Shown: positions 1 to 12,842, counted from the stretch's first letter. The stretch: DNA of 64,000 nucleotides from Breviolum minutum Mf 1.05b.01 (GCA_000507305.1 DF239662.1:112104-176103), one strand, 5' to 3'. Notes: generated by a model not told the origin, from the sequence alone. Numbers and translations are program-made.

Positions 1-360
1 GATCCTGTAACTATCTTCCTTTGCACCTCTTTACTCCCTGGAAGCTTAACAGCTAGTTCGCCCCTGAAAACAGGCCATGTTAAATGGAATGGATCGTCTT
101 CCGGTCCCATCATTTTCCACAAGCAAAAATGTCAAACTTTGGGGAAAAGGGACCCCTGCAAAAGGAGATTCTTATTGGAAACCATCATTTCTGGGATCTA
201 CTGTTGATTAAGAAATATCCAGCACCAGTTGATGGGTAGATTGTCCCATGATTTACAAGGTTTTAAGATACATCCCAGGTGGCTTTCACGCCGGATTTCT
301 GAACCATCAACAGTGTTTTTTGTTTTTCCACCATCAACGATCTGTCCATAACTTTCACGC
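1..360. repeat. Gene-free left edge with an inverted-repeat element (family I)
   Basis: No coding signal is seen. About 205-318 is a copy of the family I inverted-repeat element: one end reads as a form of ATCCAGCACCAGTTGATGG and the other as GGATTTCTGAACCATCAAC. The centre carries the ACATCCCAGGTGG block found in other copies near 14.9, 30.1, 32.0, 32.6 and 33.7 kb. Confidence 0.55.
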
Positions 361-414
361 CGAAACGATGGTGGTCACTTTTCTCCCACCATTGAAAATA
401 TGGGCTTAGTAAGG

Positions 415-867
415 CCTTGTTTGTTGTTTGTTATTTGCTGTTTGTTGTTCGTTGTTTGTCCTTGGTTGTTTGTTGTGTGTTGTTTGTATGTGTTGTGTGT
501 TGTTTGTTGTTTGCTGTTTGTTGTTTGTTGTGTGTTGTGTGTTGTCTGTATGTGTTGTGTGTTGTTTGTTGTTTGCTGTCTGCTGTTTGTTGTTTGTTGT
601 TTGTTGTGTGTGTTGTTTGTATGTGTTGCGCGTTGTGTGTTGTGTGTTGTTTGTTGTTTGCTGTTTGCTGTTTGTTGTTTGTTTGTGTGTTGTCGGTATG
701 TGTTGTGTGTTGTTTGTTGTTTGTTGTGTGTCGTTTGTTGTTTCGTTCGTTCTTCGTCATTCTTTGTCGTTTGTCGTTTGTTGTTTGTTTGTTTGTTTGT
801 TTGTTTGTTTGTTTGTTTGTTTGTTTGGGTGCTGGCTGTTGCGGTTTGTCTTTTGTTAGTTTGGTGG

Positions 868-923
<56 letters not shown>

Positions 924-935
924 GCGGTTATCTGT
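415..935. repeat. TTG / TGTTTG simple-sequence tract
   Basis: About 520 bases of degenerate TGTTTGTTG and TGTGTTG units end in a pure (GTTT)n run near 785-825 and a pure (TTG)n run near 868-925. The long open frames across it on both strands encode only Val/Leu/Cys or Asn/Gln/Thr strings, so they are by-products of the repeat. The tract lies directly upstream of the ankyrin gene. Confidence 0.9.
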
Positions 936-1065
936 TTTGTTGCTGCTGCTGTTCTGAAGATGCATGATTCTCAGGCAACTACTTTTGGTTCGAGATGTTT
1001 CAACAAATGATATGTGATATTCAGATTTGTTTCTGACTTCAGGGGCTTTTTTATACAGTTATCCC

Positions 1066-1842
1066 ATGCTAGAAGTGCTTTCCGCAGTGACTGGTGAATC
1101 ATTTGCGGTTTTTGAAGAAGTGGACTTTGCGGAAGGTTCGGTGAAGGCCTTAAAGCAGCGCTTGGCACAGAAGATTGGCGTCCCACGCTTCCGACTACAG
1201 CTCCTTCAAGACAACTGCTTGCTGGATGATAACCAAGTCTTGATAGAGAATCAGACTTGGACCCTTCAAGTTGTACAGCTTGTGATCCTGGAGCGTCAGC
1301 TGCCTGATAGGGAGCAGGATCAGGGCATCATTGTGGCATGTGAGGAAAATGATGATAAGCTTCTTGAGCAGCACTTGAACCAGCCACTAAATCCCAATTT
1401 TGAAGATGCAAATGCAAGGACGCCCTTGTGTGTGGCATCCCTCAGTGGCAGTCTCACATGCGTCTCTTTACTAATAGAAGCGGGTGCCAACAAAGACCAA
1501 GGCAGCACAGATGATGGAGCAACACCTCTTATCATGGCAGCTCAGGAGGGGCACCTTGAAGTTGTCCGATTTCTGGTGGAGTCCGGTGCCAACAAAGACC
1601 AAGGGCGGACAGATGATGGAGCAACGCCTCTTATCATGGCAGCTGAGACTGGGCATCTTGAAGTTGTCCGATTTCTGGTGGAGTCGGGTGCCAACAAAGA
1701 CCAAGCCACCACAGATGATGGATCGACACCTCTTTGCATTGCAGCGCAAGAGGGGCACCTTGAAATTGTCCGATTTCTGGTGGAATCGGGTGCCAACAAA
1801 GACCAAGTCCAGACAGATGATGGAACAANCCTCTTTTCATAG
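1066..1842 (+). CDS. Ankyrin-repeat protein with ubiquitin-like N-terminus, 3' end broken
   Basis: The frame opens at ATG 1066, just after a possible 3' (or trans-) splice site, TTCAG at 1038-1042. Residues 1-75 have the layout of the ubiquitin-like N-terminus seen in many dinoflagellate ankyrin proteins (strand MLEVLSAVTGESF, helix VKALKQRLAQ, strand FRLQLLQDN). From about residue 95 there are ankyrin repeats: a divergent first one (ARTPLCVASLSGSLTCVSLL), then three near-identical 34-residue units with the DGATPLIMAAQEGHLEVVRF pattern. The DNA of these units repeats every 102 bp (GCCAACAAAGACC at 1486, 1588, 1690, 1792). The next unit contains an unresolved base at 1829 and is one base short, so the frame hits TAG at 1840. 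Ankyrin-like sequence continues in the other frame to about 1975 with further shifts. The function is probably protein-protein scaffolding; the partner is unknown. The gene may be a decaying or mis-assembled copy. Confidence 0.82.
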   Translation: MLEVLSAVTGESFAVFEEVDFAEGSVKALKQRLAQKIGVPRFRLQLLQDNCLLDDNQVLIENQTWTLQVVQLVILERQLPDREQDQGIIVACEENDDKLLEQHLNQPLNPNFEDANARTPLCVASLSGSLTCVSLLIEAGANKDQGSTDDGATPLIMAAQEGHLEVVRFLVESGANKDQGRTDDGATPLIMAAETGHLEVVRFLVESGANKDQATTDDGSTPLCIAAQEGHLEIVRFLVESGANKDQVQTDDGTXLFS

Positions 1843-1985
1843 CTGCTCAGAATGGGCACTTTGAAGTTGTCCGATTTCTGGAGGAGTCCAGTGCCAACAA
1901 AAGACCAAGGCACCACAGATGAGGAGCAACGCCACAGTTCTGCTCAGAAAGGGCAACTGTCAACTTGAAGTTGTCCTTTTCCTAG
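1843..1985 (+). pseudogene. Degenerate continuation of the ankyrin repeats
   Basis: After the stop at 1842 the shifted frame continues with IAAQNGHFEVVRFLEESSANK, cut into one more 101-bp unit. An extra A near 1900 and lost bases near 1921 break the frame again. The last recognisable repeat text is near 1975 (CTTGAAGTTGTCC). This is either real decay or poor base calling next to the N at 1829. Confidence 0.7.
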
Positions 1986-4900
1986 GTAGTGCCTGACAAC
2001 AACAAACTGTTTGGCGGAAAAATTGCCGAGACGGATTATGTAATAATTACATTGTATATATGAGCTCATATGTATACATCATATTTGTATATATGTATAC
2101 ATATATATATATATATAAATATAGATATATCGGTACCCCCCCAGGGCCCACCTTTTGAGGGGGGAATGTATCACTTACCAAGTGTGGCGTTGAAGACATT
2201 CAAAGACATGCTCAGAAAACACTGTAATTTTCAGTGTTTTATGCACATCCTATTCGTTGTGTTTTGATGATATTTATTCTTTAACCCAATAGAATAGCGA
2301 GAAAATCAAAAATGGATTCCTTTTTGAATTTGAGCTTTGTTCACTTCAAATTGCATCCCCACTGCAGGTTTTGTGACTACTTATACCTCTCAAAAACTTG
2401 CATGATAAGCCAAAAATGCATGAGTGCACCAAACCTGCATATACTCAAAAAGATCAACACCAAACCTGCATAAACTCAAAAGAATCAAAAAAATCATAGG
2501 GAAGCATCACCAAACCTGCGTATACTCAAAAAAATCGAAAAAACAAAAACAAATTCATCTATGCCAGTCAGTCCCACATAGAGTCTGAATTTTTTTGTTT
2601 TTTTATTGTTTTGAGTATTTGCAGGTTTAGCGACTTTTCCCTATCATTTTTTTTTTGTATATGAGGTTCATCAAACCTGCAATTTTGCAACCTTCGTTGA
2701 CTCAACCAAGCATTTTCATAGCGAACAAATTGTCTGAAACTGTCAAATTTTGGAAAGCCCACAGGCGGTGCCATAAACAAAACCACCAAATTGTATGAGG
2801 CCACTGGTAAGGTTTTTTATTAAGCAAATAAAGGTATAGGTTTCAATTGCCTAACCAATATTTTTTTCAAAACTTGGGAGATCAGATCTCCCAGGATGCT
2901 GCAATCATCACCACCATCAGGGTAGGGCATCTCCAGAAACATTCACTTGCCACGAGCCAATCGCATCCTGGTTTCAGAGCAGGTTTCGCATCTCAAGTTT
3001 TTGGCAAATTTGAAGGTGGATTCAGGCACAAATGTCAATGACCCTCCAATCGAAAACAAAAAGAACACATCAGAAACCCTCCCTCCAAAATCGGAAGGGT
3101 TTTTGGGAAGATTTGTTTCCCCGGCTTTCCATCATAAGTGTTTGTTCACATGGACCACCCATTCAACCCCCTGGGTACTGTGACCTTCCCCGGTGGTTCC
3201 ACCATGAAAGGTCATGGCACCTCCAAAAGTTGCCACCAGTTCCAAGGCCAAGGGATTTCGACATTTTTGTGATGCATGGGGCCCGCCCGATGTTTTTTTG
3301 GGCCTCTACTTATAATTGGTTGGTAGGGGCCCACCAACTGTAGGGGATGTGCATTCCTTCTATCCGTAAATATCCGTCCTTGATAACTTGATAAGATGTC
3401 ATTTCAGGATGGATCCCCAGAAAAAAACCCAAATCTGGAATACATGCAAGGCATCTTTCAAAGGTATATCTCTACTTCTTTGTTTTTCTTGGGGGGTATA
3501 CAGAAAAAATGTCCAAAAGAACACTCTTCTAGTTATCGAATTCTCTCAGGAATGAGGCCAGATGTTTGTAAGAAGCCAATCTAGAAGGCATGGTCCACTA
3601 AGTGAGACAGATTCAGACTACGTTGGTTTTTGAATTTCAATGCTGGTGTCAAGAATTGCATTCTTGAGCAAACTTGGTAGGTAGTTTGCTCATCTGTAGC
3701 AGAATGAGCTTCGAAATTCAACAACACAAAGGTTAGAGGTTGTTTGATTTTGTTTGTTTGGTTCGGGAATGAAATTTTTTCACCCTTTATTATTAATTTT
3801 GGGAGTATCATTTTTTTCTTCCGTATGTTACTGGATAGGGATTCCCATTTCATGGATCATGATAATCCATATCCAAGGTTCCATGCATGGAATGATATAC
3901 CTTTTCCCCGATAATGGAAGAGGAAAAATTGCCCTAGAAAAGAAACTTGTATCGGAGAGACCCACTTTCCACTCCCATGATTGTGGGAGGAAGAGTAAAT
4001 ATCTTTAATTCCACCAAAAATTGAATGGGACCAAATCCCAACGGACCCCTAAGTAAGGTGGGATCGAACTAATAGACATTCAGGTTTTTTCGGGTTCCAT
4101 TCAGTGGCTCCTGTTCGAGATTTCTTGGATTAATGGGTTGGCCACTTCTCTTGGAGTAGTTTAAGGTGAGTTCTTATTTTGTACCATGGTAAATCGCCAT
4201 TTTCTCTTCTCAAACAAAATCATCCGACTTCGGCTTCTCCCCCAGCAGCAATCCCGAACACGATATGAGCATCTTTCTTCTCCAGGCCAAAGCCACTGCC
4301 AAGGCCCGGGAAGCTTCTATTTTGTTGAATGGAGGACAGAGTCGTCGTTTTTGTATGTTTTTTTTTCGGGAAATGCAGGAAAGAGTCGTCGTCATTTTAA
4401 GATTTTTGGGAGTGCGATAGAAAATTGTGTTTAATATGTTATTGTTGAGTACTTCAAGTAAGAATATTCTGATTCATGCATATTTTTGGGATCCCCCCCG
4501 CTCCAGTAACAGTGCAAAACATGATTTCACACATGTTGACCCACTTTTGTTAATCAAGTTTTGTTTGGAATATTCTAAGATTTTGATAGTGACGCACAAA
4601 AACGGTGATTTGGACATATCTACTCTAAAATTGGGTCCCCTTTGAGTTGAATTAAGTTCTGTGAATATATAGTTTCAGTGGAATATTTGTTGAATATTCA
4701 CTGAACATAATATTATGTGAATATATATATTATGTGTGAAAAAAATGTACTTTATAAACAGTTCAATGGTTACTTGATGGTACAGGTTGGGTGGTTCACT
4801 ATTCTTAGAATACGTAGTATTAAATGAATTATCATGTCAGCGGATGGGTTTAAGATAGAATCTTCCACCAACATAAACCATATTGCGTAAGGGCGGAAGA

Positions 4901-5982
4901 AAGAGCTCACAGTATATACTTGTGCTTTCAAGCAACAAACAAATAGTGACTGAAAGATCGTGTGGAATGGTGTAAAATTTGCAGATTTGTGTATGGACGG
5001 AATAACAAATTCAACTCCAGGTGTCATTGATCATCATTCTTCTCCATGAAATTGGTTCTTCAACTTTGTGGCCTTAATGCCCACCGACCGTAAGGGTCCC
5101 GAAACATGGATCAAATGGAAGTACCTGATACCTAATCCGTATAAATAGCGGCAGTGATGTAAGCTGTACAGAAACTGGATGGACTTGTTAGTAGACTTAT
5201 TTCACCACAATCATAGATGTTTTCTGAACAAACATGCTACTATCATTGTATGATACACGTGTTGTTTCTCCTCAAATTGCCACTATTTTAAGCTCCAAAG
5301 GTTGCATTCGAATATACCATACTATACTGTACTATATACTTTGAATATATGAACTATGCTAACGAATATGAAGTATACCAAGTATACGGAGTAGATAGTT
5401 ACAGTATATACATATACATATACACACTACCTTCGGGTTTATACACATTTTCTCAGATCCGTACATGATTTCTCCAACCTGTTGGCTTATCTTCCCACCT
5501 GGTGGGTCGGAACTGAGCACAGGTTGCTGGCAAGGCTGCATCAGATGGGAAGGCACCGCACCATTCTGAAGCCACTCGGGCGTTGTGGCAAGGGCGTTAC
5601 CTGGTGGACATGGTTTTCTACAAGCAAATGATGCGCAAAACATGTGGAATTCATATGTGGTCAATTGTAAATGACATGTTTGATGACATACCAGTGTATA
5701 TATATATATTACTAGTAGCGCTTAAATCATTTGAATCGCTTACATGCAAACAAGACTCCACCTTGGTATGAGGAGATGGCAGGTTTGTTAAGAGTCATAC
5801 CCCTTTGACTAGATATATAATATGTTTTTTTTGATATATATGTATGTAAATATAACATACACCATACAAGTTCAATTGGGCCAGGCTATGGAAATAAACA
5901 TAACCATTATCTCGCGAATTATTCAAAACAGTGATGATGAACCATGCATTGCATCGACCAAAATTCATGATCAGTGTTGGAT

Positions 5983-6072
5983 CTAGGTGGTGGTAAATTT
6001 TTTTTCGCCCCTATTTGGGGAAGATTCCCATTTTGACTAATATTTTTCAATTGGGTTGAAACCACCACCTAG
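5983..6072. mobile_element. Family A inverted-repeat element (GGTGGTGGTTTCAA ends)
   Basis: Short element bounded by CTAGGTGGTGGT and ACCACCACCTAG. The core reads CCCCTATTTGGGGAAGATTC, then TTTTGACTAATATTTTTCAA. Other copies: 23570-23666, 28695-28792, 36131-36231, 37452-37563, 41569-41653, 43334-43438, 52617-52711, 53130-53227. A related subfamily (core GAAATGATCCAATTTGACGAG) lies at 12394-12498, 46902-47006, 48382-48500, 50463-50590 and 60195-60293. Copies are about 85-130 bp, encode nothing and are non-autonomous; the mobilising enzyme is not in the window. Confidence 0.85.
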
Positions 6073-6944
6073 TGGATGCTGTTCAATATATTTCGTTCGT
6101 TGCAGTGATTCAAGCAAATATTGGCTACTATTGACTGACCTTCCTTTGTTTCTTAAATCAGCAGCAGAAAATAATCTAAGCACTTGAGATACTTGGATTG
6201 TTTATGGTGACTTTTTACTGTCTCTACCACAGTAAATCACCATTTTTCACAACCGTTTTGGAGAATATGTTTGTTACTTTTTCCAAGCATCGAACATGCA
6301 AATCCAAGCTAAGCATTGCAGATAAGGGGTGACCAGTAACAGCTTCCCAGTCATGTGTTTTTTCCATCCCCCGCCAACGTATTGCGCCAGAAATAGCCGG
6401 CCTTGTGAAGGGCTTATGAAAATCGATTGGTTTCCCAGTTTCCCTTAATAAGGCCTTATTAAACCCTTGTTTCTCAGGAGGATACGTTATTGGGGGGGTT
6501 GGTTGACCAGCCATGATAGGAGAGAACATTTTTTAACTATAGTGGAGTATGGGTGAACTGTTTACCCATTTATACGTACCCTCCCCGAAACTAACATATA
6601 TATGGTACATATATATTCAATGGTGTATAATTTACCAACCCTCAGGGAGGGTTTGAAACTAACAATATATGTTACTTATAATCAATGGTATATAATATAC
6701 CAACTCTCACAGAGGGAGTGTTAGAGGATGTGAAACTAACAACATATGTACCCATTTACTATACCCTGAAAATCAATGGTTGGAAGATGAATTTTCCTTT
6801 GGTGCCCGGCCTTCACCTCCAGCAGAAATGCTGAACTCCAGGTGATGCCTAAGACGTCTCCATCACCCGTGAAGCCAAAGGTCCCCCGCGTCATCAGTTA
6901 TAAGATGGGGTGTTTTTTTAGGGGCCCCTATTAAATCAACGGAG

Positions 6945-7101
6945 TTTCCTGGTTCCCTTAATAGGTGGTAGGTAGCAGGTAGCATATAATCACCTAATTG
7001 GCAATATATACTACTTAGATACCACTTATATACTCAACTTATATTGCTTTCTGGGGGGGTTATATGCTACCTACCACCTTTTATGGGAACCAGGAACAAC
7101 C
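6945..7101. mobile_element. Family J inverted-repeat element (GGTGGTAGGTAGCATAT ends)
   Basis: The left end reads TAGGTGGTAGGTAGCAGGTAGC and the right end TATATGCTACCTACCACCTTTT; the centre has CACTTATATA and a G7 run before TTATATGC. A second good copy is at 50048-50175 and a half copy at 17826-17885, inside PABP introns 28 and 5. No coding capacity. Confidence 0.75.
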
Positions 7102-7689
7102 ATTGAATAAATGTCCGAAAATAAAAGAGGGACTCATAGCCTCGGTTCCAGGTATGTTTCAGGTATGTTTCAAGATTGGTTTTAGCTTCTGTTGCTGACG
7201 GTGGATTCTTCAGAAATCTGGCCAATCAGTTGAGATGTTTCCGAAACCGTTCCGCAAAAATAGGAGATCGTGTTTATTTCTCAACTGGTTTCTGGATGTC
7301 TTCCAAACAAACAAAAATGAGCAGCCCAAGAAGCAAAAAACACATGACATGGGGGATCTACCCCCCTGGCGCCAGGGGATGCAATCGTGGCAAATCAAGG
7401 TTTATTTCGGAATCAAGGAGCCTAAAGATGTACTAATTGTGGTGGTTGACAAGCCAGCATCTTGGGAACGGGTCGATCCAACACCCCGGGGGTTTGTCTG
7501 AAAAGAAAGCCTGGATTTTTCCACATTTCTACCCTCCCTGAAACTAAAAGTTCGAACCTTTTTGCGGATTGTACCAGGGTAAATCACCATTCAACCACCA
7601 TTTTGGAGAATATGTTTTTATATACCCTTTTCATTTGTTTTCCCAAACTTTATGCCACAGCCAGCTGTTCCATTGGTGATTCCAACTCC

Positions 7690-9775
7690 CACCCAACGCC
7701 CCCCTAAAAAAAACAACAGCGTCACCTTGACGTCATTGGAAAGGTAGAAGTCATTCCAAAAGCCAAGGCTTCTGCTAAGGCTGGAGTTGAACTGGGACGC
7801 TTTCTGATTCACTAGGCATCCTAAATTTTCCAAAACTTGTGCATGGTTTTCTCAACCAAATCTTAAATAACCTAAATCCTGATTCTTATGTGGCATGGAC
7901 GGAAAGATGAAAACCTGAAAACAGTAACTCTGAGTTCAATTCATGTAGTTTCTGTGAAACTTTTTTTGGTTCCAATTTTTTTTGGACATCGATTTCATCC
8001 TAAAATTGGAATTTGACAGCGATCGTGGAGGTTTGGTTGTTCAAGGTTTGGTACAACCATGGACAAATGGCAAGCAACCAGCTGTAAGTCTTTGTGTTAT
8101 TGTACCTGGAGAATTCATCCATTTTTTGTAAATGTTCAAGCTACATGTGGGATTTTTTTTTGATTCATGGCTGTTGTTGTTTCCTGCAAGCATGAGGGAA
8201 CATTTCTGGAACAGATTTTCAGGGAACTTGAGAAATCATGGCTTGAGTCAGGGAGTTGTTCTGTGAACACTGGATGAATGTCAAGTTTCATGGTGTTTTT
8301 TGATATTGCAAAGTTGAAGGGTCCCGAATTTTGGGGTGCAGCCATTCACTTGAGCAGTGATTAAGCTGTTCCTGCATGGCGGTCCTGTGTGTATACAGAT
8401 GCTGAAAAACGAGCCAAACACTTAAGTGGTTCCTGGGTGTGACATGACATACTTTTGGCAAACTACTCCTATTAGAGCCCTCGGGCCCCTGAGCTCACAA
8501 AGTCCTTGTTTCATTATATTTTTTTGATTTCATATATTGTATGTATTTCATAGCTAACCACTAACCAGCTAGCCACCAATCAACCAAGGAGAGAAATGTT
8601 TTTTTTTGCCTTTTTGCATGTGAACCCAACGCCCCCCTAAAAAAAACAACAGCGTCACCTTGACGTCATTGGAAAGGTAGAAGTCATTCCAAAAGCCAAG
8701 GCTTCTGCTAAGGCTGGAGTTGAACTGGGACGCTTTCTGATTCACTAGGCATCCTAAATTTTCCAAAACTTGTGCATGGTTTTCTCAACCAAATCTTAAA
8801 TAACCAAAATCCTGATTCTTATGTGGCATGGACGGAAAGATGAAAACCTGAAAACAGCAACTCTGAGTTCAATTCATGTAGTTTCTGTGAAACTTTTTTT
8901 GGTTCCGATTTTTTGTGGACATCGACTTCATCCCAAAATTGGAATTTGACAGCGATCGTGGAGGTTTGGTTGTTCAACGTTTGGTAAAACCATGGATAAA
9001 TTTCATGGCGAGCAACCAGCTGTAAGTCTTTGTGTTATTGTACCTGGAGAATTCATCCATTTTTTGTAACTGTTCAAGCTACATGAGGGATTTTTTTTTG
9101 ATTCATGGCTGTTGTTGTTTCCTGCAAGCATGAGGGAACATTTCTGGAACAGATTTTCAGGGAACTTGAGAAATCATGGCTTGAGTCAGGGAGTTGTTCT
9201 GTGAACACTGGATGAATGTCAAGTTTCATGGTGTTTTTTGATATTGCAAAGTTGAAGGGTCCCGAATTTTGGGGTGCAGTCATTCACTTGAGCAGTGATT
9301 AAGCTGTTCCTGCATGGCGGTCCTGTGTGTATACAGATGCTGAAAAACGAGCCAAACACTTAAGTGGTTCCTGGGTGTGACATGACATACTTTTGGCAAA
9401 CTACTCCTATTAGGGCTCCGGGCCCCTGAGCTCACAAAGTCCTTTTTTCATTCTATATTTATAAATATATGTATATATACATAGAGATTTCATGTATGTA
9501 TATTTATATTTCATGCATCTGTCATACATAGATTTCATATGTATTTCATATAGCAGCTAACCACTAACCAGCTAGCCACCAATCAACCAAGGAGAGAAAT
9601 GTTTTTTTTGCCTTTTGCATGTGACCAAACAACGCCCCCCAAAAAAACGAGAGCCGACAGCGTCACCTTGACGTCATTGGAAAGGTAGAAGTCATTCCAA
9701 AAGCCAAGGCTTTTGCCAAGGCTGGAGTTGAATTGGGAAGCTTTCTGACTATCTAGGCATCCTAAATTTTGGTAG
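7690..9775. repeat. Tandem duplication, about 0.93-1.0 kb unit, 2.1 copies
   Basis: Unit 1 starts at about 7690, unit 2 at about 8629 and a partial third at about 9637-9775. The marker GTCACCTTGACGTCATTGG sits at 7721, 8654 and 9662, giving spacings of 933 and 1008. The units are nearly identical apart from scattered substitutions and an AT-rich expansion near 9450-9550. Each carries a short coding-like stretch on + (IPKAKASAKAGVELGRF) that stays open in all three copies. On the other strand two identical small ORFs follow from the duplication itself. No known family was recognised. Confidence 0.85.
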
Positions 9776-12700
9776 ACACTTGAGATTTCAGGAAAGGATC
9801 AACGAAGAAAGCTGACATGTCCCTACAACATTCAAGAATCGCAACTTTCTCCGCAAAAATGCTGAGTGCAAGACTGTTTTTGTTTTGTGAAATGACGTCT
9901 TTTAATCTCAGGTGCTCTTCTTGGGTGTGAAAATTGACAATCAACTCCAATTAGGAGGGTTTGGTTGGGACACCTCCCAACATGACCCAAACTGTTTTGA
10001 CCCCCTTGGACATCCAACTATACACCACCTGAGGGTGTGAAAAATCTGTATGTTTGGCAGTCCAAATCCATACCTTCTCAGGAGGTGTTTGGATGTTTAG
10101 TGAGAATGCGTGACTCGTGACATTTTGAACAGAACAAGTTCATTCAGACTCTATGAAGATATCAAAGCAATGACTTGCCCTTCCAAGGTGGCCCCCCTAC
10201 CAGTTATAAAAGGGGGTGAAATATCGCTCCTATAAGTATAGGGTTTTTCACCCCAGTTGCCCATTGATTTTCGGCCACAGAAAGGAGCCCCTTTAAAGAC
10301 CCCATGTATAACAATCGGCTACTGGGCCCACCTTGTAGGTCTCCGTTTATTATGATAATGAAGCAACCTAGAACATGAAGTGTAAAAGAAAAATGTGGAG
10401 CAATTTGTTTAACCCATTTGAAAAAAACAAGGTACTTTTGTGTCTTTGACAACCATGGACAGAAAAAACAACCAACAAATTTTCTTCTTGATGAAAAACT
10501 TACAGAGGCTAACTTAAAGGTTCAATCCATTTCCATAGCAGTTTTGGAATCCCTTATTTTGAGACATCCACCCCTACCCGTTCCACTCCTGGGTGTACTC
10601 CCTGTATGACACTCTGCTGTTATGTGTCCAATGCTTGCACCACTGCACCTCTGGACCATTTCGGCTGAGAAAACAGGAAGTAGCAAATTGCGTTAAGAAT
10701 GTCATTCATTTATCATTCAATCACTGGCGTTTCCAAGATGTGTCGTTACTGTCGTTAGAAGAATCATTTCTCATGTTGTATGCTGCCATATCAGTCCATA
10801 TTTTTTGTTGTTCAACAATGTTTATCTTTGCAAAATCAGCACTCTTTTGGTGGCCCCCTTTCTTCGGATACGCGCGCTGCATATATTTCAATTTCGCGGA
10901 GCGCTTTCAACAATTTTTGCGCAAGAAAAAAACCATCCGCCACTCGGGGCAGCACCTGGCCGTGGTGGGAAGCTATGTGGCAGTTGTCTTCAGGTGATAC
11001 CTATAGGTGGTGGTTTCAACTACTTTTTATCTATAGACCTTCCTGTGGAACTAACATATCTCCCACCAGTCGGCATTTTTTGAGTCGATGATGTTCCTTT
11101 TTCTCACGTATGATATGTGACTTGTTCCCTGGAGGGTATAGACATCTGTTTGGCATGGATAGATTTAACACATCTTTTCAAAGCCTGCAAATTCGGGGAA
11201 GATTTTTGTTTGCCAATTGTTCGTTCCCTTGGAACTCGGTCCCGGCCCAGAGTCACAAGAGTCCAGACATCCATGACATCCTCCAATTTTGGGGAAGTTT
11301 CCGGGGACCACCAAGCGTCGTCCAAGTCGGGTGCCAAATGAGGTTGCCACAAGGATCAATTCTTATGTTTTTGTTTTTAACCCTTCTAAATTACAAACCT
11401 CCTTACTGATTCGGGGAGAAAAAACGGACTAATTTGTCATGTGTCCTTGTTAAAATGCAAGACTATTGGAGGGATTTAATTAAGGGTCACCAATACCCAA
11501 AGTGCCCTAGTTGTTGAGGAAGATTCATGGCTGTTCAACGTGCACTCCCTGACACTTCCTTCCAGAAACAATACTTCAATAAGGGATGATGAATTGATGA
11601 ATCATCATTTATCCTAAGCAAAATTCTGCTTTCTTACACCAGGTTCAGCAGAGTAATCAAGCAGGTTCAGCAAAGTCAAGATCAGCATAGTCATAAACCC
11701 TCTAAGCAAGCACAGCTTCATCATGTAAGTGGATGATGAAGGTTTTCCTTTTAATGCTGGTGAGGTATGTGTTTTCTTGGGTGAATTGAGTATTGTCAAG
11801 ACTCCCTCCAAAGTTGGTGCCTAGTGCTTATTTGCTATATGAAGGGGGTTATACTACCCAGTTACATAGGGTTTATAAATGTTAATAATAAGCCAATATG
11901 AGGATACCTACGAACCAATCAGGATTTTATGGAATGTCAGTCAAGGGTTTTGAAGGTTCCTCAAATGACACTGTTTTTGATGTGTCTTGTGTTTTCAGTT
12001 GGACAAGAGAGGTTCATCGTTGTTTGGTGTTGATTCCTGGTCACCCATCCATATGTTTCCCCAAAAAGTTGGCTTTACTGATTTCAGTAAAAACTTTGGA
12101 GATTCCTTTCATATCTCCTACCATCCATGTACATTTACCTACATTTAATTTGAATGATTTGTATGGTAAATGGTAGGCAATATATACCAGTTGCATGGAT
12201 CCTATGGCTATAGAATTTTGTTAATTTTGTTCTTTAAAGCCATTTGTAGTGCACCTCTTTACCTGGTTGGACTTGCATTCCTTTTGCTTTATGCATGAAA
12301 GAGGAGCCTGCGGAGAATCTTTAGATGGAAGAAGTCTATATCAAATAAATAACAAATTGTCAACATTCACAATTACCACAAGGTTTATACTATCTTGGTG
12401 GTCGTTTCAAATTGTTTATTTTCAACCCCTAGGGCCCTAGGGAAATGAACCAATTTGACGAGCACATTTTTCAAATGGGTTTGTTCAACCAGCAACTAGA
12501 AATGGTTTGGCGAATATATGGTGATATGATGAATAAGGATCAAATATGATCAAATATTCAAATTGATAATTACCAAAGGTTCAAGGTCATTTCTACTACC
12601 CTCCAGGGAACTAACATATCCCCCAAAAATGGCATTTTGAAGATGATTTTCCTTTTCCCCAGGTGGGATATGTTAATTCCCTAGAGGGTATCAAAAACAT

Positions 12701-12796
12701 CACCGTTGTTGTGTTTTTTTTGTTTCCCTTCCGTCAAGACTCACCAAGCAGTTTTAGAATCTCAAGGTCGCCTCACACCTCACGACACGGGTCGAG
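9776..12796. other. Upstream region of the PABP gene, no assigned gene
   Basis: The stretch contains GC-richer open pieces at about 10860-10990 and 11200-11340 that look more like coding DNA than their surroundings, but I could not place them in any family. It also holds family O elements (11038-11150, 12598-12690), a part copy of family C (11835-11942) and a family A2 element (12394-12498). Sequence just before the ATG at 12797 offers several AG sites (for example CGTCAAG near 12740) where a spliced leader could be joined, but none can be chosen by eye. Confidence 0.5.
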
Positions 12797-12842
12797 ATGG
12801 CGGAGCCCAATTCAAGTTCCTCGAACAGCAGAATGGTCATGG
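12797..12842 (+). CDS. PABPC: PABP exon 1 (start codon)
   Basis: Begins with ATG and encodes MAEPNSSSSNSRMVM plus one base. This is the short Ser-rich N-terminus expected before RRM1; it is read in a different frame from the longer ORF over this site. Intron 1 (12843-13990, donor GTCAAA) holds a family H element (13018-13155), a GC-richer unassigned block (13290-13510) and an AT microsatellite (13815-13850). Confidence 0.75.

Larger units (their letters stand above)
1986..7689. other. Gene-poor stretch with scattered inverted-repeat elements
   Basis: No frame here has convincing protein composition or the AG-before-G splice layout of the PABP gene. Contents recognised: AT microsatellites (2095-2120, 5697-5712), a CAAACCTGCATA.ACTCAAAA short repeat (2395-2545), family M element (4012-4125), family A element (5983-6072), family H copies (6205-6310 and part at 7562-7640), and family J element (6945-7101). 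I see nothing else in 2570-4000 or 4430-5980. Confidence 0.6.

Noticed and set aside
400-1010. Overlapping ORFs of 140-197 codons on both strands
   Set aside because: They translate only the TTG/TGTTTG simple repeat (poly Val/Leu/Cys or Asn/Gln/Thr).
8136-9283. Two identical 65-69 codon ORFs on - in the tandem duplication
   Set aside because: Their identity follows from the duplication itself. Composition gives no sign of a real gene.
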